From Gemmatimonadota bacterium (GTDB taxonomy: Bacteria; Gemmatimonadota; Gemmatimonadetes; Longimicrobiales; Gaopeijiaceae): a stretch of 64,000 nucleotides of DNA. The stretch's first letter is position 1. Every line of letters begins with the position of its first letter. The stretch is from the NCBI GenBank assembly GCA_030428885.1, contig JAUIEJ010000004.1, forward strand, positions 248,001 to 312,000. Reading direction: 5' to 3'. Positions 50,158 to 59,289 of the stretch are shown piece after piece. A program made the position numbers and the translations under genes. A model generated the notes under the pieces. That model worked only from the letters and a program-made list of their open reading frames with translations, was not told where the DNA came from and ran no database searches.

Positions 50158-52449
50158 GTGACCCATGCCGCCCTCCGGCCGCCCCTGGCGGCGGCCGTTC
50201 TGAGCCTCGTCCTCGCTGCTGTTCCGGGGGCGGGCCTTCGGGCCCAGACCCCCACGCCCCCCGCCGCCACGGCCTACGCCGCCCCCCAGGCTCCGGTGGT
50301 GGACGGACGCCTGGACGATGCCGTGTGGGCCGATGCACCGGCCCTGGACGGCTTCGTTCAGCGGGAGCCCGCCGAGGGACGCCCGGCGTCGGAACGCACC
50401 GAGGTGCGGGTGGCGTACGACGACGAGGCGCTGTACGTGGCGGCGTGGCTCTGGGACCGCGCCCCCGACGGCATCGTCCTGGGGCAGACCCTCCGGGACG
50501 CCTCCCTCACCGACGCCGACGCCTTCCTGGTGATCCTGGACACCTACCGGGACCGCCAGAACGGCTTCGTCTTCGCCACGACGCCCGCCGGAATCGAGTA
50601 CGACGGGCAGGTGGTCAACGAGGGCCAGGGGGGCACGGGCAACAACCGCCGCCAGCAGACCGCCTCGGCCGGCGGCTTCAACCTCAACTGGGACGGCGCG
50701 TGGCAGGTGGCCACGAGCACCGACGGCGAGGGGTGGTACGCCGAGATGCGCATCCCGTTCTCGACGCTGCGATACGGGCGGGGGGGCGACCAGACCTGGG
50801 GCGTGAACTTCGAGCGCCGCATCCGCCGCAACAACGAGCAGTCGGTGTGGGCGCCCATTCCCCGGCAGTTCGACCTCTACCGCGTGTCGCTGGCCGGCAG
50901 CCTCGAGCTCCGGGCCCCGGCTCGCCGGCGCATCAGCGTCACGCCCTACGCCCTGGCCGACGCCTTCAAGGACTACACGGTGGCCGACCCCGAAGCCGAC
51001 CTGGGAGGCCAGGTGGGCGTCGACGCCAAGATCGGTCTGAACCAGAGCCTCACCCTCGACCTCACGGTGAACACCGACTTCGCCCAGGCCGAGGTGGACG
51101 ATCAGCAGGTCAACCTCACGCGCTTCAGCCTCTTCTTTCCGGAGAAGCGGGCCTTCTTCCTGGAGAACGCCGGCACGTTCTCCGTGGGCGAGGCCCAGTC
51201 GGCGGAGCTGTTCTTCAGTCGGCGCATCGGCCTGGACCAGGGCGTCGAGGTGCCCATCCGGGCCGGCGCCCGCCTCACGGGGCGGGCCGGAGGCTTCCAG
51301 ATCGGCGTGCTGGACATCCAGACCGGGAGCACGGAGGCGCCGGACCCCGAGACGGGACTCGCCACCACCCTGGCCCGCGCCGAGAATTTCGCCGTGGTCC
51401 GAGCGTTTCGGGAGCTGGGCAACCGCACCCGCCTCGGGGGCATCGCGGTCTCCCGGGTGGACACCGACGACCCCGACGACCACAACCTCACCTTCGGCGT
51501 GGACGGCCGTCTGGGCCTGGGGGAGTCCCTCACCCTGGACGGCTGGGCCGCCACCACCCGCACCTCGGAGCCCGACGGCGGCGAGGCCCCGGAGTCGGAC
51601 GACGGGGGCGAGTACGGCTTCGGCCTCACCGGCGACTACACGACCCGGGACTGGGAGGTCTCGGCGGGCTACCGGGAGATCGGTGACGCCCTCAACCCCG
51701 AAGTGGGCTTCCTCAACCGCCGGGACTATCGCTTCGCCAGCGTCCGGGTCCTGCGCCACGTGCGCACGCCGGCCACCTCGTGGTTCCGGGAGTTCCGACC
51801 CCACGTCACGTGGCGCCAGTTCTGGTCCCTCGACGGCTTCATGGAGTCCTATCTGCTCCACATCGACAACCACTTCGCCTTCGAGAACGGCGCCTTCTTC
51901 CAGCTCCCGGGCCTCAACTTCACCGGCGAGGGGCTGGACGAACCCTTCGAGATCCACGACGGCGTGGTGATTCCCGCAGGCACCTACCACAACGTGGAGT
52001 GGTCCTTCCGGGCCAACACCAACACCTCGGCGCCCCTCTCGGCCACCGGCGGCTGGACCCTGGGCGGGTTCTACTCGGGCACCCAGTTCGCACCCAACGT
52101 CACGGTGGACTACCGGTGGAGCGACACCTTCGCCGCGGCCCTGCGCTTCGACTGGTTCGACGTGCGCCTCGACGAGGGGGACTTCACCACGGCCGTCGTC
52201 GGCCTCACCGCGTCGTACTCCTTCACGCCCCGGCTTTACGTCCGGGCCAACCTCCAGTACAACGACGACACGGAGAACCTGGGCGCCAACTTCCGCCTGG
52301 GATGGCTCGACACGGCGGGCACCGGCCTCTTCATCGTGTACAACGACACCGACCACCTGGGTCGCTTCCGCCGCACCGGGGTCCCCGCGGGGCCCCTCCA
52401 GCGTCAGTTCGTCATCAAGTACACGAAGCGCTTCGACGTGCTGCGCTGA
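50158..52449 (+). CDS. CBM9-like/DUF5916 outer-membrane protein
   Basis: The 763-residue protein starts at GTG 50158, giving a signal peptide (AAVLSLVLAAVPGAGLRAQ); a TTG at 50110 is the alternative. Residues 45-225 are the CBM9-like domain (APVVDGRLDDAVWADAP, RVAYDDEALYVAAWLWD, GWYAEMRIPFSTLRYG). Residues 240-763 are the DUF5916 region with TDFAQAEVDDQQVNLTRFSL, FFPEKRAFFLENAG and a C-terminal barrel ending YTKRF. The family is abundant in Gemmatimonadota and Bacteroidota and looks like an outer-membrane channel or enzyme. The role is not established. Its stop directly abuts the next gene's stop (TGATCA). Confidence 0.9.
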   Translation: MTHAALRPPLAAAVLSLVLAAVPGAGLRAQTPTPPAATAYAAPQAPVVDGRLDDAVWADAPALDGFVQREPAEGRPASERTEVRVAYDDEALYVAAWLWDRAPDGIVLGQTLRDASLTDADAFLVILDTYRDRQNGFVFATTPAGIEYDGQVVNEGQGGTGNNRRQQTASAGGFNLNWDGAWQVATSTDGEGWYAEMRIPFSTLRYGRGGDQTWGVNFERRIRRNNEQSVWAPIPRQFDLYRVSLAGSLELRAPARRRISVTPYALADAFKDYTVADPEADLGGQVGVDAKIGLNQSLTLDLTVNTDFAQAEVDDQQVNLTRFSLFFPEKRAFFLENAGTFSVGEAQSAELFFSRRIGLDQGVEVPIRAGARLTGRAGGFQIGVLDIQTGSTEAPDPETGLATTLARAENFAVVRAFRELGNRTRLGGIAVSRVDTDDPDDHNLTFGVDGRLGLGESLTLDGWAATTRTSEPDGGEAPESDDGGEYGFGLTGDYTTRDWEVSAGYREIGDALNPEVGFLNRRDYRFASVRVLRHVRTPATSWFREFRPHVTWRQFWSLDGFMESYLLHIDNHFAFENGAFFQLPGLNFTGEGLDEPFEIHDGVVIPAGTYHNVEWSFRANTNTSAPLSATGGWTLGGFYSGTQFAPNVTVDYRWSDTFAAALRFDWFDVRLDEGDFTTAVVGLTASYSFTPRLYVRANLQYNDDTENLGANFRLGWLDTAGTGLFIVYNDTDHLGRFRRTGVPAGPLQRQFVIKYTKRFDVLR

Positions 52450-52950
52450 TCAGCCGCCGGGAAGGCGCCGCAGGGTGTAGACCACCGGGTCGCGGCCGGG
52501 GCGGTCCAGGACCGCCGTCCAGGTGTCGGCGTCCTCCCGGATCCAGGTGAACCCGTTCCGCCCCGGCGGGAGGCGCTGGAAGCGGATCGTGTCGCCGGCC
52601 AGGCGCACCACCGCCGATTCGGCCCGCCCGTCGCGATGTTTCAGCACCTGCCCGCCGCGGAGCTCCATGGTGGAGCGCCCGTCGGGGTCGGCGAAGCCGT
52701 CGTCGGGGTAGGTGGTCTGCTCCAGGGTGGAGTCGTTGACGAATCGGTAGGCCTCGTAGAACGCGTCGTAGCCGCCTCCCGATCCCACCCAGCGCCCCTC
52801 GAGCCATCCCAGGCCGCGGAACGCCTCGGCGCTCACCGCGGCGGGCTCGGGCGCGGCGTCGCTCTGGGCCGCGGCGGGCGCGGCCCCTCCCATGCCCGCG
52901 AGGATCACCGCCGCCACCACGTTCCTCCGTCGTACCCCGGTCCTCGTCAC
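52450..52950 (-). CDS. secreted DUF6265-like protein
   Basis: The 166-residue protein starts at GTG 52950 (GAGGAG upstream) with a signal peptide ending APAAAQ. FRGLGWLEGRWVGSGGG and YEAYRFVNDSTLEQTTYPDD match the DUF6265/lipocalin-like pattern; later strands include LAGDTIRFQRLPPG and WTAVLDRPG. A small secreted beta-barrel that binds an unknown ligand is the likely class. Confidence 0.75.
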   Translation of the reverse strand: MTRTGVRRRNVVAAVILAGMGGAAPAAAQSDAAPEPAAVSAEAFRGLGWLEGRWVGSGGGYDAFYEAYRFVNDSTLEQTTYPDDGFADPDGRSTMELRGGQVLKHRDGRAESAVVRLAGDTIRFQRLPPGRNGFTWIREDADTWTAVLDRPGRDPVVYTLRRLPGG

Positions 52951-53122
52951 GTCGCGCTCCTCGTCGTCGTCCCGGGCTCGGCCCCCGCCGCGCCCTACCG
53001 GGCGACCCTACGCGCCGGGCCCCGGAAGGTTGCACCGGCAGGTTCCGCCACAGGTGTAGTTGCGCCCCACGGGCCGGGCCCGCACACTTCCCGCCCTCCC
53101 GTCCCCACGCCCCCGTGCCGCC

Positions 53123-54340
53123 ATGCCCGCTTCCGCCTCGTATTCCGGCGCCCGCCTCGGGGCCTCGGCCCTCGCCGCCGCCCTTCTCGTGGGCTGCGCC
53201 GGCAGCGACACCTCCGACTCGGCCTCCGGCGCCGTCGTCACCGACAGCGCCGGTGTGCGCATCGTCTCGTTTCCCGCCGACCCCGACCCGCCCGCGGAGG
53301 TCTCGGCGGCGCCGGTGGTCGCGCTGGAGCGGGAGGGCCAGGAGGACTACCTCTTCGCCGGCATCACGGGCCTGGTGGCCCGGGCCGACGGCGGGGTGGT
53401 GGTGGCGGAGCGGGACGGCACCCTGCGCTTCTTCGACGCCGCGGGCACCCTGGTGCGCCGGGCCGGAGGCGAGGGCGACGGCCCCGGCGAGTTCGCGTTC
53501 CTGAGCCGGCTCTTCCGCCTCCCGGGCGACACGCTGGCGGCCACCGACGGGCGCCGGGGCAGAACGATGTTCTTCGCCCCCGACGGCACGTACCTCCGGG
53601 AGACCGTCTTCGCCGGCCGAACGCCGGCCATGCCCCAGGGGGCGTCCCAGTGTTTCGGCCCCAACGTCCAGGGGGTGCTGGACGACGGGCGGCTCGCACT
53701 GTGGGGCTTCCAGTGTGTGGTGGGCGAGGGGTCGCCGGGGAAGCGGGACTACATGTCCGACGTGCTGGTGGAGTCGGGCGACGGATTCCGGACCGTGACC
53801 ACCGAGCCCATTCTGTCGGCCACGGAGAACCCCGGAGCCGAACCCATGCGCCGCTTCGTCACGGCCCCGGTCTACGGTCGGCCCGCTCTGGCCGCCGAGG
53901 GCACGAACGTCCTGGTGGCCATTCCGAGTCTGGGACTGCGACTCCGGGGATTCGGGGCCGATGGCAGCCGGGTCCTGGATCTCCGGGACGCCACCCCCGA
54001 GCCTCCCCTCACCCCCGAGATCCGGGCCGTGGTGGAAGGGGGATGGTCCGACGAGCTGGCCGAGATCCACGCCGACGCCGTGTGGCCCGAGACCCTGGAA
54101 GGATGGGACGCCATCCGGGTCGTGGCCGACGGGACGGTGTGGTTGCGCAACCTGCAGGTCTGGGGATCGGACGGGGGCGAACTCTGGACGTCGGTCTCCC
54201 TCGACGGCTCCACGCACCGCCGCTGGCGGTTTCCGTCGGGCTTCGAACTCCACGACGTGCGCGACGGGCGGGCGTGGGGGATCCAGCGCGACGAATTCGA
54301 CGTGGAAGACGTGGTGGCCCTGCCCCTGAACGGAGGATAG
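53123..54340 (+). CDS. lipoprotein with six-bladed beta-propeller
   Basis: The 405-residue protein has a lipobox ALLVGCAGS. The mature domain has repeated blade motifs: GLVARADGGVVVAERDGTLRF, FFDAAGTLVRRAGGEGDGPGEF, DTLAATDGRRGRTMFFAPDG. These match the 6-bladed NHL-like proteins common in this phylum. No catalytic residues are identified. It ends 12 bp before the convergent ABC exporter gene. Confidence 0.78.
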   Translation: MPASASYSGARLGASALAAALLVGCAGSDTSDSASGAVVTDSAGVRIVSFPADPDPPAEVSAAPVVALEREGQEDYLFAGITGLVARADGGVVVAERDGTLRFFDAAGTLVRRAGGEGDGPGEFAFLSRLFRLPGDTLAATDGRRGRTMFFAPDGTYLRETVFAGRTPAMPQGASQCFGPNVQGVLDDGRLALWGFQCVVGEGSPGKRDYMSDVLVESGDGFRTVTTEPILSATENPGAEPMRRFVTAPVYGRPALAAEGTNVLVAIPSLGLRLRGFGADGSRVLDLRDATPEPPLTPEIRAVVEGGWSDELAEIHADAVWPETLEGWDAIRVVADGTVWLRNLQVWGSDGGELWTSVSLDGSTHRRWRFPSGFELHDVRDGRAWGIQRDEFDVEDVVALPLNGG

Positions 54341-54352
54341 GCCCGGCCCGGT

Positions 54353-56119
54353 TCACCCCCGGGCGTCCACCAGCGCCGGATCGGCGGAGTGCTGAAGCTC
54401 CCAGAGGGTGGCGTAGCGGCCGCCCCGGGGCAGGAGTTCGGCATGGGACCCCGATTCGACCCGGCGTCCCTGTTCCAGGACGTGGATCACGTCGGCGGCC
54501 TCGATGGTGGAGAGCCGATGGGCGATGACCAGGCTGGTGAGGCCCGAGGTCCGGGCGAACAGCCCCCCCAGGGCGTCCTGGATGATGGCCTCGGACTCGG
54601 AATCCAGGGCGCTGGTGGCCTCGTCCAGCACCAGGATGTGGGCGTCCTTCAGGATGGCCCGGGCGATGGCGATGCGCTGCTTCTGGCCCCCCGACAGCTT
54701 CACGCCCCGCTCGCCCAGGGGGGTGTCGTAGCCCTGGGGCAGGGTGTCGATGAACTCCTGGGCGTTGGCGAGGCGCGCCGCCCGCTCGATGCGCTCCCGG
54801 GACGCCCCGGGGTCGGCGTAGCCGATGTTTTCGGCCACCGACCCGCTGAAGAGGGCCGGCTCCTGGGGCACCACGGCGATGGCCCGGCGCAGGGCGGCCA
54901 GCTCGAACTCCCGGAGATCGATGCCCCCCAGGGTGACCTGCCCCACATCGGGGTCGTGGAACCGGGTCAGGAGCCGGGTGACGGTGGTCTTGCCCGACCC
55001 CGACGAGCCCACCAGCGCCGCGGTCCGGCCCCGGTCCAGGCGCAGGTCGAGGCCGTCCAGCGCCCGCCGTTCGGCCCCGGGGTAGGTGAACGACACGCCC
55101 TCGAAGACGAGATCGCCCACGGGCACCTCGGTGCGGCTGCCCTGGGCCTCGGGGCTGGAATCCAGGAGTTCCGAGACCCGGTCCAGAGCCGCCATCCCGG
55201 CCTGGAGCTGGTTGTTGAAGAACATGACCGAGATCACGGGGCGCTGGAGCTGACGCTGGTAGAGAATGAACGCCGTGAGCTCACCCACGCTGAGGGAGCC
55301 CCGGACCACCATCCAGCCGCCCAGAATTAGGAGGGCCCCCACGCCCCAGTTGGCCACCAGGGTGATGAGGCCCTCCATGGCCCCCACGTCCTTGCGGCGG
55401 TCCAGATTCTGGGCCACGTAGGCATCGTTCTCCCGGGCGAAGCGGGCCGCCTCCTGCTCCTCGGCCACGAACGATTTCACCACCTGGATGTTGCCCACGG
55501 CCTCGGTGGAGACGGCGTTCATCTCGCCCACCCGCTTCCGGATCTCCCGGGCGGCCCGGCGCAGGGGGCCCTGGTAGTAGCGGGTCACCCCGGCCACGAG
55601 GGGCATGACCACCAGGTTCACCAGGGCCAGCTTCCAGTGCATGGCCACCAGGATCGCGCCGATGACCAGGATGCTGAAGAGCTGCCCCGCCAGACGCGTG
55701 GCCCCGGCCTGGATCATGCCCTCCAGGGCGTTGACGTCGTTCACCACCCGGGACGTGAGGGACCCGGAGCGCTCCTCGGCGAAGTGGGGCACGGGCAGGG
55801 TGAGGAGCCGCCGATAGGCCTGCATGCGGATGTCGCTCACCACCGACTGGGTGAAGGCGAAGCTCTGGAACATGCCGGCGTACTGCAGCAGCACCTGGAC
55901 CACGTAGAAGGCGGCGAACACGCCGCCGAAGACGGCGAAGGTGCGCACCTCGCCCGACGGGATCACCACGTCCAGGGCGTACCGCACGAACTGGGGCGAC
56001 GCGGCCGCCAGGGCCGCGGTGGTGGAGATGAGGGCCGAGAGGCCCAGGATCCGCCAGCGATAGGGCCGCAGGAGGGCCCAGAGGCGGGACAGGGCGGCGG
56101 ATTCGTCGGAGGCACTCAC
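54353..56119 (-). CDS. ABC exporter with fused membrane and ATPase domains
   Basis: The 588-residue half-transporter starts at GTG 56119; the open frame above it overlaps the neighbouring permease gene. Residues 20-310 hold six membrane helices (TQSVVSDIRMQAYRRLLTLP, SGSLTSRVVNDVNALEGMI). The ATPase has the Walker A GSSGSGKTT, the signature KLSGGQKQR, the Walker B HILVLDEATSALD and the H-loop VIAHRLST. Type IV exporters of this class move lipids, peptides or drugs. The gene follows the ADOP permease gene by 55 bp on the same strand. Confidence 0.93.
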   Translation of the reverse strand: MSASDESAALSRLWALLRPYRWRILGLSALISTTAALAAASPQFVRYALDVVIPSGEVRTFAVFGGVFAAFYVVQVLLQYAGMFQSFAFTQSVVSDIRMQAYRRLLTLPVPHFAEERSGSLTSRVVNDVNALEGMIQAGATRLAGQLFSILVIGAILVAMHWKLALVNLVVMPLVAGVTRYYQGPLRRAAREIRKRVGEMNAVSTEAVGNIQVVKSFVAEEQEAARFARENDAYVAQNLDRRKDVGAMEGLITLVANWGVGALLILGGWMVVRGSLSVGELTAFILYQRQLQRPVISVMFFNNQLQAGMAALDRVSELLDSSPEAQGSRTEVPVGDLVFEGVSFTYPGAERRALDGLDLRLDRGRTAALVGSSGSGKTTVTRLLTRFHDPDVGQVTLGGIDLREFELAALRRAIAVVPQEPALFSGSVAENIGYADPGASRERIERAARLANAQEFIDTLPQGYDTPLGERGVKLSGGQKQRIAIARAILKDAHILVLDEATSALDSESEAIIQDALGGLFARTSGLTSLVIAHRLSTIEAADVIHVLEQGRRVESGSHAELLPRGGRYATLWELQHSADPALVDARG

Positions 56120-56174
56120 CTCTGCCAGAACCCGCCACCCCCCGGAACGATCCCTTTTCGCAGGGGACTCCGGA

Positions 56175-58835
56175 TCAGCCGTCCCGCATGGATTCGATGG
56201 GATCCACCCGGGACGCCCGCAGCGCCGGGACCCAACTGGCCAGCGCCCCCACCGCCCCCATGACCGCCGCCATGGCGCCGAAGGTCCACGGATCCACGGC
56301 CGCCACCTCGTAGAGGAGGCTCGAGAGGGCTCCCGTGGCGAGGAAGGCGATGGCCAGTCCCAGGACGATGCCCACGGCCACGACTCCCACGCCCTGACGC
56401 ACCACCATCCGGCGTACCCGGCCCGCCTCGGCCCCCAGGGCCATGCGCACGCCGATCTCCCGGGTGCGCTGCCCCACCACGTACGAGAGCACGCCGTACA
56501 GCCCCACGGCACCCAGGATCAGCGCCAGGCCGGCGGCCACCGCCAGGGTCAGCATGGTGAAGCGGAGCTGCACCGTGGAGCGGTCCAGGAGGGCCTCCAT
56601 GGTGTGGATGCGGTAGATGGGGGCTTCGGGCGCGGCCTCGCGGATCAGCCCCCGGATCTCGGGCATGAGACCGTCGGCCCGGCGGGAGCGGACCACGTAC
56701 CCCGGCGACCCCAGCGCCCACGAATCGACCTCGGGGCCCACCAGGGGATAGTAGGCCAGGGCGTCGGGCGGCGAGCGGAGGTCGTTCTGGACCACGTCGT
56801 CCACCACCCCCACCACCTCGTGCCAGGCGTCCAGGGCGCTGTTGGAGAGGCGCCGCCCCACCGGGTCCTCCCCGGGCCAGAGGGCCTCGGCCAGGGACCG
56901 GGACACCACCACGTGACCGGGCTCCAGGGCGTCGTCGTCGGTGAACGGCCGCCCCTGGAGCACCTCGATGCCCATGGCCTGGAAATAGTCGCCCCCGGCG
57001 AAGGTGAGGCTGCCCCGAGCGCCGCCTTCGGCGTCGGCGGCTCGATCCTGGGCGAAGTACTCCACGCCCCGGGTGCCCTCGTCCATGGGGACGTTCTCCA
57101 CGATCCCCACGGCGTCGACCCCGGGGAGGGCCCGGAGCCGGTCCATCATGTCGAGGTGGAACCGGGCCCAGGTGGGACCGTCGATGAGATGGTCCTGATC
57201 CGGCGCGTACTGGAAGGTGAGGATGTCGGATCGATCGAAGCCCGGATCCACCGACTGGAGGCCGTGGACGCTGCGCAGGAGCAGGCCCGATCCCACCAGG
57301 AGCACCAGGGCCAGGGCGGTCTGGGTCACCACCAGGGCGTTGCGTCCCCAGGCGCGACGGCTCGTGGACCCCCGGGTGCCGTCCCGGAGCCGGCCCAGGT
57401 CGGCGTTCGCACCCCGGAGCGCGGGCACGAGCCCGCAGATCAGGGCGGTGGCCAGGGCGGCCAGGGCCGTGAAGGCCACGGTGCGTCCCGACAGGTGCAC
57501 GTCTTCGATGCGGGGCACGCCGTCGGGCGCCGCGGCCACGTAGAGCGGGAGGGCCACCGCGGCCAGAAGCACCGCAAGGAGCCCCGCCGCCACCGCCACC
57601 ACCACCGCCTCGGAGAGGAGTCCCCCCACCAGACGACCCCGATCGGCGCCCATGGCCCGCTGCACCGCCAGATCGCGGGTGCGGCTCTCGGCCCGCACCG
57701 TGAAGAGGTTGGCCACGTTGGCGCAGGCGATGAGGAGCACCACGGCCACGGCGGCCATGAGCACCTGGAGGGCGGTGCGCACCGGCCCCAACAGGGCTTC
57801 GGTGGCCGAGCGCACCACGGGCACGTGGGCCTCGATGAGCCTCGCATAGGCGGGGGAACCGCCGTAGAGCTCGGGAAGTCGGCGGGCCAGCACCGCCAGT
57901 TCGTCCCGGAGCGACTCCACGTCGGCGTCGGGGGTCATCCTCCCCACCAGGCTCATGCCGAACTGCCCGGGGGTGATGTCGCCGGCGGTCATCTCGGTGG
58001 GGACCCACCCCGCCATCTGATCCTGGGGAAAACGGAAGTCGGCGGGCATGACGCCCACGACCTCCTTCGGTCCGTTCACCATCCAGACCATGCGCCCCAG
58101 GACCTCGGGGTCGCTCCCGAACCAGGTCTCCCAGAGGGAGTGGGAGATGAGGGCGACCCGGCCCCCCTCCCCTTCCCGGGGCAGACGGCCCAGTTCGGGT
58201 TCCACCCCCAGGGTCTCGAAGAGGGACATGGAGGGCATGGACATGCGCATGCGCTCCACCCGGTCGTCGGTGCGGACCGTGGCGGTGAAGGAGTTGAAGC
58301 TGGCCAGGCTCTCCAACTGCCGGGCCTCCTCACCGTAGTGGACGAAGAACTCGGCCGAGACCGGGAACTCGTCGGGGAAGTCCGACCCGGGGGCCGACGC
58401 CGCGATGGTCACGAGGCGGTCGGGCTCCGGATACGGGAGCGGCTCGAGGAGCACGGCGTCGACGATGCTGAAGATCCCGGCGTTGGCGCCCAGGGCGAGG
58501 GCCAGGGTGCCCACCGTGGCCGCGGTGAAGCCGGGCGCGCGGCGCAGCGTACGGCCGGCGTGGCGAAGGTCCCGCAGAATCCGCTCGATCATCATCCCCA
58601 CTCCCGTTTCGGTTCGTCCGTTGTCGTCCACCCGCCACGCGGGATCCCATCGTTCCGCCACGCCCGCCACCACCAGGTCCACGGCCGTCGCCGCCACCGC
58701 GCTCCACCCCGCGAGCCCGCTCCGTCGGAACGCCCGGGCGCAGTCCTCCACCGCCTGATCCACCACCTCCCGCCCGAACCGCTCCCGGAACGCCCGGGGG
58801 TAGGCCCGGAGCAGAAGCCGGAAGAGGGTGTTCAC
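56175..58835 (-). CDS. ADOP-type MacB/FtsX-like permease
   Basis: The 886-residue protein starts at GTG 58835, overlapping the PadR stop. The first 80 residues carry the ADOP N-terminal helix domain (LLLRAYPRAFRERFGREVVDQ). A MacB periplasmic core (GVEPELGRLPREGEGG, ISHSLWETWFGSDPEVLG) and two FtsX blocks follow, each with about four helices; repeated marks are ANVANLFTVRAESRTRDLAVQ and SYVVGQRTREIGVRMALGA. The family is typical of Acidobacteria and Gemmatimonadota and is thought to be an export or mechanotransmission unit. No dedicated ATPase gene of the MacB type is adjacent. Confidence 0.92.
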   Translation of the reverse strand: MNTLFRLLLRAYPRAFRERFGREVVDQAVEDCARAFRRSGLAGWSAVAATAVDLVVAGVAERWDPAWRVDDNGRTETGVGMMIERILRDLRHAGRTLRRAPGFTAATVGTLALALGANAGIFSIVDAVLLEPLPYPEPDRLVTIAASAPGSDFPDEFPVSAEFFVHYGEEARQLESLASFNSFTATVRTDDRVERMRMSMPSMSLFETLGVEPELGRLPREGEGGRVALISHSLWETWFGSDPEVLGRMVWMVNGPKEVVGVMPADFRFPQDQMAGWVPTEMTAGDITPGQFGMSLVGRMTPDADVESLRDELAVLARRLPELYGGSPAYARLIEAHVPVVRSATEALLGPVRTALQVLMAAVAVVLLIACANVANLFTVRAESRTRDLAVQRAMGADRGRLVGGLLSEAVVVAVAAGLLAVLLAAVALPLYVAAAPDGVPRIEDVHLSGRTVAFTALAALATALICGLVPALRGANADLGRLRDGTRGSTSRRAWGRNALVVTQTALALVLLVGSGLLLRSVHGLQSVDPGFDRSDILTFQYAPDQDHLIDGPTWARFHLDMMDRLRALPGVDAVGIVENVPMDEGTRGVEYFAQDRAADAEGGARGSLTFAGGDYFQAMGIEVLQGRPFTDDDALEPGHVVVSRSLAEALWPGEDPVGRRLSNSALDAWHEVVGVVDDVVQNDLRSPPDALAYYPLVGPEVDSWALGSPGYVVRSRRADGLMPEIRGLIREAAPEAPIYRIHTMEALLDRSTVQLRFTMLTLAVAAGLALILGAVGLYGVLSYVVGQRTREIGVRMALGAEAGRVRRMVVRQGVGVVAVGIVLGLAIAFLATGALSSLLYEVAAVDPWTFGAMAAVMGAVGALASWVPALRASRVDPIESMRDG

Positions 58836-59176
58836 GAGGGCCTCCGCCCCAGCCGCTTCTCGGCCAGGGCCACGGCGCCCTTCCACCGACGCGCCTCGTC
58901 GGCGAGGACGCCGCGGCCCGCCGGGGTGAGGGCGTAGTACCGGCGCTCCCGCCCCGGATGGGGCCCGGGGTCCGGGGCGTCGGTTTCGGTGAGCCATCCC
59001 GCCGAGGTCAGGCGGGCGATCACCCGGTAGAGGCTGCCGGCCCGGGGGTTCAGCACGCCTCGGGAATCGGCCTCCACGGCGTCGCGGATCGCGTAGCCGT
59101 GCAGGGGGCCCGGGGCCACGGCGAGGAGAACGTGGTATTCGAGGCCGGTCAGGGTCGGATCGGAATCGGGGGCCAT
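58832..59176 (-). CDS. PadR-family transcriptional regulator
   Basis: The 114-residue regulator has the PadR winged helix: LTGLEYHVLLAVAPGPLHGYAI, GVLNPRAGSLYRVIARLTSAG and ERRYYALTPAGRGVL. It is coupled to the ADOP permease by a GTGA overlap, the usual arrangement for this permease class. It probably represses the operon through the inverted repeat at 59231-59251. Confidence 0.9.
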   Translation of the reverse strand: MAPDSDPTLTGLEYHVLLAVAPGPLHGYAIRDAVEADSRGVLNPRAGSLYRVIARLTSAGWLTETDAPDPGPHPGRERRYYALTPAGRGVLADEARRWKGAVALAEKRLGRRPS

Positions 59177-59230
59177 GGCGCCGGTGGGTCGGGGGGATCG
59201 CACGAGATGAATGCGCACGATGCGTATACA

Positions 59231-59251
59231 CGTCTCGAGTATATAGAGACG
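59231..59251 (-). promoter_or_regulatory. candidate operator/promoter of the PadR-ADOP operon
   Basis: CGTCTC (59231-59236) and GAGACG (59246-59251) are mirrored arms around an AT-rich core that contains TATACT on the minus strand, a good -10 element. The position, 55-75 nt before the PadR start, suits autorepression. No convincing -35 is assigned. Confidence 0.5.
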
Positions 59252-59289
59252 AGAGGACTCCGGAAAAGGTTGCAGCGGCCGACTCGGCC

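Noticed and set aside
48838-52356. A 1172-codon minus-strand open frame across the ZIP and DUF5916 genes
   Set aside because: It is antisense to well-recognised membrane and outer-membrane proteins and shows no domain of its own.
56175-58835. Naming the permease macB
   Set aside because: It lacks the fused ATPase of MacB and has the ADOP N-terminal domain, so only the family level is justified.
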